Shown in pieces: positions 1-5,457 of a stretch of 9,666 nt of DNA. The translations under genes and the position numbers were made by a program. The stretch's first letter is position 1. Each line of letters starts with the position of its first letter. The notes under the pieces were generated by a model. The model was not told the DNA's origin, did no database searches, and saw only the letters and a program-made list of their open reading frames with translations. The stretch is from Bacteroidetes bacterium UBA6183 (GTDB lineage Bacteria; Bacteroidota; Bacteroidia; UKL13-3): NCBI GenBank assembly GCA_002422865.1, contig DITN01000055.1, positions 1-9,666 of the forward strand, written 5' to 3'.

Positions 1-555
1 CGTATTACTTCAACCAAACGTGGTTCAATCACTTCAGTTCAAGCGGTATACGTACCTGCGGATGACCTAACAGATCCGGCTCCTGCAACAACTTTCGCCC
101 ACTTAGATGCTACAACAGTATTAAGTCGTAAAATTGCTGAGTTAGGTATTTACCCTGCGGTAGATCCATTGGATTCAACTTCACGTATCTTAACTCCTGT
201 GGTTTTAGGTGATGCACATTACAATTGTGCTCAACGCGTTAAAGGTATTTTACAACGCTACAAAGAGTTGCAAGATATTATTGCCATTTTAGGTATGGAC
301 GAGTTAAGTGAGGAAGATAAACTAACAGTGTCACGTGCAAGACGTGTACAACGTTTCTTATCTCAACCTTTCCACGTTGCTGAGCAATTTACCGGTTTAA
401 AAGGTGTATTGGTTCCAATTGAAGACACCATTAAAGGCTTTAACATGATTATGGACGGTGAATTGGATCACTTACCTGAAGCAGCGTTTAACCTTGTTGG
501 TACAATTGAAGATGCAATTGCCAAAGGTGAAAAAATGTTAAGCGAGGTAAAATAA
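1..555 (+). CDS. atpD: F1F0 ATP synthase subunit beta, C-terminal part (5' end outside window)
   Basis: The reading frame is open from base 1 and encodes the last 184 residues of the catalytic beta subunit of F1, which interconverts ADP plus phosphate and ATP at the inner membrane. Visible are the end of the nucleotide-binding domain (VYVPADDLTDPAPATTFAHL, then a segment ending in YPAVDPLDSTSR) and the C-terminal helical domain with an exact DELSEED motif (bases 298-318), the lever that contacts gamma and epsilon. The ending EDAIAKGEKMLSEVK is normal, so only the 5' part is missing because of the window edge. The first in-frame ATG here (169) is internal and not a start. It is followed by atpC after 67 bp, the usual beta-epsilon order. 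Identification is essentially certain. Confidence 0.98.
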   Translation, partial: RITSTKRGSITSVQAVYVPADDLTDPAPATTFAHLDATTVLSRKIAELGIYPAVDPLDSTSRILTPVVLGDAHYNCAQRVKGILQRYKELQDIIAILGMDELSEEDKLTVSRARRVQRFLSQPFHVAEQFTGLKGVLVPIEDTIKGFNMIMDGELDHLPEAAFNLVGTIEDAIAKGEKMLSEVK

Positions 556-587
556 TTTTACACCGAATTTAATAAGTAACAACCTAG

Positions 588-621
588 TGTTGGTACTTGT
601 TAAATAATAACAAAACCAACA
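588..621 (+). promoter_or_regulatory. Strong RNA hairpin abutting the atpC start codon
   Basis: TGTTGGT (588-594) pairs with ACCAACA (615-621), and TTGTTA (597-602) pairs with TAACAA (608-613). This gives 13 base pairs with a 2x1 internal loop and a 5-nt AATAA apical loop. The 3' arm ends one base before the atpC ATG, so it covers the whole ribosome-binding region. No U tract follows, so it does not look like a terminator. I infer a translational damper or a processing/stability element between atpD and atpC; the function is not shown by sequence alone. Confidence 0.6.
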
Positions 622-622
622 T

Positions 623-856
623 ATGCAATTAGATATATTAACTCCTGATAAAGCTTTGTTTAGCGGAGATGTTACTTCGGTAATTTTACCCGGCAGCAAA
701 GGGCAGTTCGAGATTTTGAATAGTCACGCTGCCATCGTATCGAGTTTAGATAAAGGTACAATCAAAGTGAAGACGGCTGACGGAAAAACACAATTGTTTG
801 AAGTAAGCGGTGGTGTAGTTGAAGTGCAGGATAACAAGATTGTAGTTTTAGCATAA
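623..856 (+). CDS. atpC: F1F0 ATP synthase subunit epsilon (short, N-terminal domain only)
   Basis: This 77-residue protein is the epsilon subunit of the F1 central stalk, which links gamma to the c-ring. The family pattern is clear: MQLDILTPDKALFSGDVTSV at the N-terminus, LPGSKGQFEILNSHAAIVSSL at about residues 22-42, and SGGVVEVQDNKIVVLA at the end, which together form the N-terminal beta-sandwich. The protein stops there. The C-terminal two-helix domain that inhibits ATP hydrolysis in the roughly 130-140-residue epsilon of E. coli or Bacillus is absent. To my knowledge short epsilons are usual in Bacteroidota, and the stop is followed directly by an intrinsic terminator, so this is not a truncation artefact. 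It is probably co-transcribed with atpD. There is no Shine-Dalgarno; a hairpin ends one base before the ATG. Confidence 0.95.
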   Translation: MQLDILTPDKALFSGDVTSVILPGSKGQFEILNSHAAIVSSLDKGTIKVKTADGKTQLFEVSGGVVEVQDNKIVVLA

Positions 857-870
857 AAATTACTAGAACA

Positions 871-904
871 AAAAGCCTCTTCTTCTTGAAGGGGCTTTTT
901 TTTT
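871..904 (+). terminator. Intrinsic terminator of the atpDC transcript
   Basis: AAAAGCCTCTTC (871-882) pairs with GAAGGGGCTTTT (888-899) through 12 base pairs, one of them a G-U wobble, around a TTCTT loop. A T run extends through 904. It lies 14 bp after the atpC stop and so closes the operon. The A-rich upstream side mirrors the T tract, so it may also work weakly in the other direction. Confidence 0.9.
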
Positions 905-911
905 ATATTTG
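904..911 (+). promoter_or_regulatory. Candidate -7 element for the hybrid histidine kinase gene
   Basis: TATATTTG matches the Bacteroidota -7 consensus TAnnTTTG exactly. It overlaps the end of the atpC terminator T tract and lies 12 bp before the kinase ATG at 924. A TTG at 886-888 could be the -33 element, but the 15-bp spacing is shorter than the usual range of about 17-23. If real, the transcript would have a leader of only a few bases. Confidence 0.4.
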
Positions 912-923
912 AGCCTGTAAAAA

Positions 924-3413
924 ATGAAAAAGGCCCTCTCTTCAATTGTGTTTTTTATACTGGTAACAGTATCCGGTAGGCTGACGTCTTCTCCGGTTGA
1001 TAGTATTGAACTCTTGCTGAAATATACTAAAGACCCATTAGTAAAGGCTCATTTACTCAATCTTCAATCACAACATTTAATCGCCAATACCCCCGAATTG
1101 GCATTTATTAAAAATAATGATGCCCTTGCCATACTAAAAAAACAACGAATAGAGGAAGATGACTCTTTGTATCTAGAAGTACTTTTTGTTCGCGGGTTAT
1201 ATCACTCAAGATTACAGCACAACGATACTGTAATCTCTATTCAAAATCATATCCACAAAACCGCTTTGGCAAAAGGTTATCAAACCATTGCTGCTAAAGC
1301 AATTTCTGAAGGAGCATTGGCTCATGAATCGTTTGGTAATTATCAGTTAGCGCTTGAAGGTTATTACACTGCATTGAGGATTTTTGAAGAAATAATGGAC
1401 CAAAAGGGCGTATTATTTCAATGCACAAACCTTGGATTAATCTACCAGTATCAAAAAAAATACAGAAGGGCAGAGGCATTTTTTTTACGTGCCTTGCAGA
1501 TATCACACCAAATTAATTTTGAGGAAGGTGTAATTACCGCCTATAATAATTTAGGTATAAATTACGAGGAGCAAAAAAATTATACCGAAGCACTAACATA
1601 TTTTAATAAAGTACTTGAGTATGATTTGAACCAAAACGATAGCATAAATATTGGTGAATCATACAATAATATTGGGTTGGTATATTTTGGCTTAAATGAG
1701 TTTAAAAAAGCTGAAAGATATTTTTTGCAATCGCTGATGTTTAAGGAGAGTCAGGATGATGTTGCCGGTATTGCCAACACCAATAATAACCTTGCAGAGG
1801 TTTATTTAAAACTTGGGAAAACAACCCTGGCTTTGGTTGCTATTAATAAGGCCGGAAAAATTGCTACCGAGAAAAAACTCAAAGCAATTTTAAAAGAAAA
1901 CTATCGCATTGCAACCGACTATTACAAGCAAATTGGCGATTATAAAAGTGCCCTGAGCAGCTATGAACTTTTAATAGCAATGCAAGACTCGATGAAGTTA
2001 GATGAGTTGAGTGTTCGAATAGAGCAAATTCAAAAACAATACGAGACAGAAAAGTCTGAAAAAGAAATTGTTCAAAAGGATAAGGAAATTACAGAGAATG
2101 CTAATAACCAACGCATATTAATTGTACTTATATCTTTCTTTTTTGTTCTAGCTGTTATTATGATGATTAATACCTTCAAATCACGCAAACTAAACAAGCA
2201 ATTACGTAAGCAGAAACAACTTATATCAGAAAAAAACACCAAACTACAAGAACAAATTATAGCAACCAATGAAGCAAAAGAATTCGCGGAAGAGGCGGCC
2301 CAAGCTAAATCTCAGTTTCTGTCTACCATGAGCCATGAAATTAGAACTCCTTTAAATGCGGTAATTGGATTGGCAAACTTGTTGGCTGAAAACAATCCGA
2401 GAGAAGACCAAAAAGAAAACATTACCGTTTTGCAAAATTCATCGGTAAATCTTTTGGCCATTTTAAATGATGTGCTTGATTTAAGTAAAATTGAAGCAGG
2501 AAAAATGGAGATGGAACAAGTGGAGTTTAGTATAAAAGATACCATACAAACCATACGTGATTTATATGTACACACAGCCAATCAAAAAAATCTTAAATTT
2601 TTGGTTGATATTGATGCTCAGATTCCGGATATGTTAAAAGGAGACTCCTTGCATCTTAATCAGATATTATCAAACCTAGTGAGTAATGCCATTAAATTTA
2701 CACATAGTGGTTATGTGAAAATTACTGCAAAAGCAATAAATAACGGTCTCGAATCCTGTAGTGTGCAGTTTAGGGTTGATGATACCGGTATTGGTATTCC
2801 TGCAGATAAGATAGATAGTATTTTTGATGTGTTTACACAAGCGGATACCAATACAACAAGAAAGTATGGTGGCACAGGTTTAGGATTGGCCATTTGTAAA
2901 AAATTATTACACTTGCAAAACTCTAAACTAGTTGTAAAAAGTGAATTGGGCGCAGGGTCAACATTTATGTTCGATTTGGGCTTTATAAAAACAACACAAA
3001 GTAAGCAAGAAGTAAATAGAAAAGTAATGGAACAAGCTATAACAAACTTACAAGGCATTAATTTATTAGTTGCCGATGATAACCAAATTAATGTTTTTGT
3101 AATTAAGCAGTTTTTGAATAATTGGGGGGTGAAAATAAGTGTAGCTGAAAATGGAGAAGAGGCTTTGAATTTGGCATTAAACAACAGTTTTGATGTTATT
3201 TTGATGGATTTGCATATGCCTGTTATGGATGGTTTTGAGGCTGCTAAAGAAATATTAAGGGCTAAACCCAACACTAAAATTATAGCCATTACAGCTACTA
3301 CCGAAGATGAAGTTGGCAGTGGTATTGCCGATGCCGGTATGGTTGGTTTTGTGATGAAACCTTTTCAGCCGGAAGATTTGGCTGCCAAAATTACTCTAGC
3401 TTTAGTTGGTTAG
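924..3413 (+). CDS. TPR-containing hybrid sensor histidine kinase / response regulator
   Basis: This 829-residue membrane-bound hybrid kinase has these parts in order: a signal peptide (about residues 1-22); a TPR-rich sensor region (about 125-350, with repeats such as YNNLGINYEEQKNYTEALTY) expected in the periplasm; a coiled coil (361-396); one transmembrane helix (about 397-417); a second coiled coil (418-465); a HisKA domain with the H-box SHEIRTPLNAV (His471); a HATPase domain with the N-box (NLVSNAIKF, from Asn584), G1 (DDTGIGIP, 619-626) and G2 (GGTGLGLAI, from 649); and a C-terminal receiver with the acidic pair Asp718/Asp719, phospho-acceptor Asp762, Thr790 and Lys812. All catalytic residues are present. 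No output domain follows, so the phosphate presumably passes to a separate partner, and no response-regulator gene lies beside it. The ligand is unknown. No Shine-Dalgarno is seen; the start is set by the signal peptide. Confidence 0.93.
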   Translation: MKKALSSIVFFILVTVSGRLTSSPVDSIELLLKYTKDPLVKAHLLNLQSQHLIANTPELAFIKNNDALAILKKQRIEEDDSLYLEVLFVRGLYHSRLQHNDTVISIQNHIHKTALAKGYQTIAAKAISEGALAHESFGNYQLALEGYYTALRIFEEIMDQKGVLFQCTNLGLIYQYQKKYRRAEAFFLRALQISHQINFEEGVITAYNNLGINYEEQKNYTEALTYFNKVLEYDLNQNDSINIGESYNNIGLVYFGLNEFKKAERYFLQSLMFKESQDDVAGIANTNNNLAEVYLKLGKTTLALVAINKAGKIATEKKLKAILKENYRIATDYYKQIGDYKSALSSYELLIAMQDSMKLDELSVRIEQIQKQYETEKSEKEIVQKDKEITENANNQRILIVLISFFFVLAVIMMINTFKSRKLNKQLRKQKQLISEKNTKLQEQIIATNEAKEFAEEAAQAKSQFLSTMSHEIRTPLNAVIGLANLLAENNPREDQKENITVLQNSSVNLLAILNDVLDLSKIEAGKMEMEQVEFSIKDTIQTIRDLYVHTANQKNLKFLVDIDAQIPDMLKGDSLHLNQILSNLVSNAIKFTHSGYVKITAKAINNGLESCSVQFRVDDTGIGIPADKIDSIFDVFTQADTNTTRKYGGTGLGLAICKKLLHLQNSKLVVKSELGAGSTFMFDLGFIKTTQSKQEVNRKVMEQAITNLQGINLLVADDNQINVFVIKQFLNNWGVKISVAENGEEALNLALNNSFDVILMDLHMPVMDGFEAAKEILRAKPNTKIIAITATTEDEVGSGIADAGMVGFVMKPFQPEDLAAKITLALVG

Positions 3414-4138
3414 ATCTGTTTGTACTTACGGAACCAGCTTTTTATTTTCATACTAATCACACCCCAAACAGCTTCTTTAATAATTCCCTTACTTATTTTT
3501 GACTCGCCACGGGTTCTGTCAGTAAAGATTATTGGCACTTCTGTTACTTTAAATCCGTGTTTCCACGCAGTAAATTTCATTTCAATTTGAAATGCATAAC
3601 CACGGAATTTTATCCTGTCTAAATCAATGGTGTCTAGAACTCTTTTATGGTAACATACAAATCCAGCGGTGGTATCATGCACATCAATGCCGGTGATAAA
3701 CCTCACATACTTGCTTGCAAAAAATGAAAGCATCACCCTACTCATTGGCCAGTTTACCACATTTACACCGGTTACATAACGGCTGCCAATGGTCATTCCA
3801 TGATGTTGAGTACAAGCTTCATACAAACGCATTAAGTCTGCCGGATTGTGACTAAAGTCTGCATCCATTTCAAATACATATTCGTAACCATGCTGTAAGC
3901 ACCATTTAAATCCGTCAATATATGCGGTACCTAATCCGTTTTTTGCTTTACGTTCAAGTAAATGTAAATTAGGATATTTTTGCTGAAGTTCCTTAACCCG
4001 TTTACCCGTGCCATCCGGTGAGTTATCATCAACAATCAAAACATCGAAAGACATGGACAATTCAAAAACTGCCTGCGTAATTAAGTCAATGTTCTCAATC
4101 TCGTTGTATGTTGGTATAATAACTATGCGTGTGTTCAA
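3410..4138 (-). CDS. Family 2 glycosyltransferase, DPM1-like polyprenyl-phosphate mannosyltransferase
   Basis: This 242-residue GT-A glycosyltransferase resembles dolichol/polyprenol-phosphate mannose synthase, which moves a sugar from a nucleotide sugar (typically GDP-mannose) to polyprenyl phosphate on the cytoplasmic face of the membrane. Motifs are IIPTYNE (residues 7-13), IVDDNSPDGT (35-44), the metal-binding DAD (Asp92/Asp94), GSRY (118-121), RGYAFQIEM (179-187) and TDRTRGESKIS (206-216). There is no C-terminal multi-span domain, so this is the soluble DPM1-type form. The start is TTG at 4138: an in-frame TGA lies just upstream (4156-4154), no ATG intervenes, and the next Met (residue 29) would remove the PTYNE motif. 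Its stop overlaps that of the convergent kinase gene by 4 bp. The donor sugar is inferred from the family and not proven. In Bacteroidota such enzymes may feed protein O-glycosylation or glycan synthesis. Confidence 0.9.
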   Translation of the reverse strand: MNTRIVIIPTYNEIENIDLITQAVFELSMSFDVLIVDDNSPDGTGKRVKELQQKYPNLHLLERKAKNGLGTAYIDGFKWCLQHGYEYVFEMDADFSHNPADLMRLYEACTQHHGMTIGSRYVTGVNVVNWPMSRVMLSFFASKYVRFITGIDVHDTTAGFVCYHKRVLDTIDLDRIKFRGYAFQIEMKFTAWKHGFKVTEVPIIFTDRTRGESKISKGIIKEAVWGVISMKIKSWFRKYKQI

Positions 4139-4149
4139 GGGTGTAAATT

Positions 4150-4187
4150 TTATTCAATTATATCATTAAACATTAAATTATTCAATT
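4150..4187. repeat. Nested direct repeats in a divergent promoter region
   Basis: The 71-bp gap between two divergent genes contains TTATTCAATT (4150-4159), then ATAT, then a perfect tandem repeat CATTAAA CATTAAA (4164-4177), then TTATTCAATT again (4178-4187). The outer copies are identical 10-mers, 28 bp apart start to start. The order suggests binding sites for a regulator acting on both genes. AT-rich chance is the main alternative. Confidence 0.5.
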
Positions 4188-4190
4188 TAT

Positions 4191-4200
4191 TACTTTCTTG
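4191..4200 (+). promoter_or_regulatory. Weak candidate -7 element for the gmhB-like gene
   Basis: TACTTTCTTG loosely resembles the Bacteroidota TAnnTTTG element, followed by CAG as is often seen, and it ends 9 bp before the ATG at 4210. It is not an exact match and no clear TTG -33 element is visible at the expected distance. Confidence 0.25.
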
Positions 4201-4209
4201 CAGGGTATT

Positions 4210-4698
4210 ATGATTAAGTTAATTTTATTAGATAGAGACGGTGTGATAAACAAAGAAATGGGAGCTTATGTAACTAATCCCAATGATTTTGAGGTGTTAC
4301 CGCATGTAGTTCCTAACCTAATAAAGCTGAAAAATGCAGGAATACAGGTTGTTGTTATTACCAATCAAGGCGGCATAGCCAAGGATTTATACACGCATCA
4401 AACTTTAGCAAAAATTCACCAAAAACTTAACTTAATATTAGAAGCACATCAATTGACTTTTGACGAAGTTTATTATTGCCCGCATCACCCCGATTATGGA
4501 AAGTGTTTGTGCCGTAAACCGGGCAGTATAATGATAGAAAAGGCATTGGCTAGATTTGGTGTTAACCCACAGGAGGCGATCATGATTGGAGACACCCAGC
4601 GTGATATCGAAGCAGCAAATGCCGCTAGAGTTATGGCATTCAAAATTGAATCAAACCAAGATTGGTCTTCAATTATTGATGAAATTTTAGCATATTAA
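4210..4698 (+). CDS. gmhB: HAD-family D-glycero-D-manno-heptose-1,7-bisphosphate 7-phosphatase (GmhB-like)
   Basis: This 162-residue HAD phosphatase carries motif I LLDRDGVIN (nucleophile Asp8, acid/base Asp10), motif II VITNQ (Thr51), the GmhB/HisB-N zinc loop CPHHPDYGKCLCRKPG (ligands Cys90, His92, Cys99, Cys101, then Arg102/Lys103) and motif IV MIGDTQRDIEAA (Asp128, Asp132). In the family this enzyme removes the 7-phosphate of heptose 1,7-bisphosphate in nucleotide-activated heptose synthesis for surface glycans, in the cytoplasm. The zinc loop is shorter than in E. coli GmhB, so histidinol-phosphatase-like specificity cannot be excluded, but no his genes are nearby. I chose the ATG at 4210 (MIKLILLDRDG), where family members begin, over a TTG four codons upstream at 4198. 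It precedes rpe by 68 bp. Confidence 0.85.
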   Translation: MIKLILLDRDGVINKEMGAYVTNPNDFEVLPHVVPNLIKLKNAGIQVVVITNQGGIAKDLYTHQTLAKIHQKLNLILEAHQLTFDEVYYCPHHPDYGKCLCRKPGSIMIEKALARFGVNPQEAIMIGDTQRDIEAANAARVMAFKIESNQDWSSIIDEILAY

Positions 4699-4752
4699 AG
4701 TAAAAAACAGTCAAAAGCACATGGTAAATCCATAAACCTCAAACTTGTTGAT

Positions 4753-4760
4753 TATATTCG
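4753..4760 (+). promoter_or_regulatory. Weak candidate -7 element upstream of rpe
   Basis: TATATTCG differs by one base from TAnnTTTG and ends 6 bp before the rpe ATG. No TTG is found at the expected -33 distance. It could give rpe its own start or be chance; read-through from the upstream phosphatase gene is equally possible because no terminator separates them. Confidence 0.25.
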
Positions 4761-4766
4761 CAGCAT

Positions 4767-5432
4767 ATGTCAGTTATTATAGCTCCTTCGGTTTTGTCGG
4801 CTGATTTCGCCAACATTCAACGCGATACAGAAATGATTAACCAAAGCCAAGCAGATTGGTTTCATGTTGATATTATGGACGGAATGTTTGTTCCAAATAT
4901 TTCATTTGGCTTCCCTGTGGTTAAAGCAATTAAAAAGCATGCTAAAAAACCTTTGGATGTACATTTAATGATTGTTGATCCGGATAGGTATCTAAATGAT
5001 TTTAAACAAGCAGGCGCAGATGTTTTAACGGTTCATGTTGAAGCATGTAACCATTTGCATCGTACCATTTCTGCTATAAAAGATTTGGGGATGAAAGCAG
5101 GCGTAGCACTTAACCCACACACATCAGTTGGTTTATTAAAAGACATTATTGCCGATATTGATTTGGTTTGTTTGATGAGCGTTAATCCGGGTTTTGGAGG
5201 GCAAAAGTTTATTGAGAATACGTACTCAAAAACTGCAGAGTTAAAAGACCTTATCATACAAAAAAGCAGCAGCGCATTGATTGAAATTGATGGAGGTGTA
5301 AACCAAGCTAATGCAGGAAAGCTAATGGCAGCAGGTGCAAGCGTTTTAGTAGCGGGTAACTTTGTTTTTGGTTCCGATAATCCAACGGAAACAATCTCAA
5401 AACTAAAGCAAACAGCCATACATACGCTTTAG
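4767..5432 (+). CDS. rpe: Ribulose-phosphate 3-epimerase
   Basis: This 221-residue cytoplasmic TIM-barrel enzyme interconverts D-ribulose 5-phosphate and D-xylulose 5-phosphate in the non-oxidative pentose phosphate pathway. The family signature is complete: IIAPSVLSADFANI (residues 4-17), WFHVDIMDGMFVPN with metal ligands His33 and Asp35 (31-44), DVHLMI with His66, VHVEA (89-93), GVALNP (112-117), the phosphate-binding loop NPGFGGQKF (140-148), IEIDGGVN with Asp175 (172-179) and VLVAGNFVFG (193-202). Asp35 and Asp175 are the expected acid/base pair. The length is normal. The ATG at 4767 gives the usual short N-terminus. The next gene starts 25 bp after its stop, so the two are probably co-transcribed. 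Paralogues such as allulose-6-phosphate epimerase share the fold but are less likely here. Confidence 0.97.
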   Translation: MSVIIAPSVLSADFANIQRDTEMINQSQADWFHVDIMDGMFVPNISFGFPVVKAIKKHAKKPLDVHLMIVDPDRYLNDFKQAGADVLTVHVEACNHLHRTISAIKDLGMKAGVALNPHTSVGLLKDIIADIDLVCLMSVNPGFGGQKFIENTYSKTAELKDLIIQKSSSALIEIDGGVNQANAGKLMAAGASVLVAGNFVFGSDNPTETISKLKQTAIHTL

Positions 5433-5457
5433 TTCAATAATTCGTTAAACAACATTA

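Noticed and set aside
169..171. ATG at 169 as the start of a separate small gene
   Set aside because: The frame is open to base 1 and the upstream residues are conserved ATP synthase beta sequence, so this Met is internal.
588..621. Hairpin between atpD and atpC as an intrinsic terminator
   Set aside because: No T run follows the stem; the atpC start codon does.
724..945. 73-codon minus-strand open frame over atpC and its terminator
   Set aside because: It runs through the terminator hairpin and the antisense of atpC; the composition reflects those elements.
2711..3289. 192-codon minus-strand open frame inside the hybrid kinase gene
   Set aside because: It lies wholly within the kinase HATPase/receiver coding region, has no recognisable domain, and the plus-strand frame carries all conserved motifs.
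924..3413. Kinase and neighbouring genes as a new signalling or defence system
   Set aside because: The domain set is a common Bacteroidota hybrid kinase, and the adjacent genes are housekeeping with no effector or defence domains.
4198..4209. TTG start at 4198 for the gmhB-like gene
   Set aside because: Four extra codons would precede a normal family N-terminus (MIKLILLDRDG), and the TTG overlaps the possible -7 element; ATG 4210 fits better.
5033..5419. 128-codon minus-strand open frame inside rpe
   Set aside because: It is antisense to a fully conserved enzyme, with no motif and no promoter; a shadow frame.
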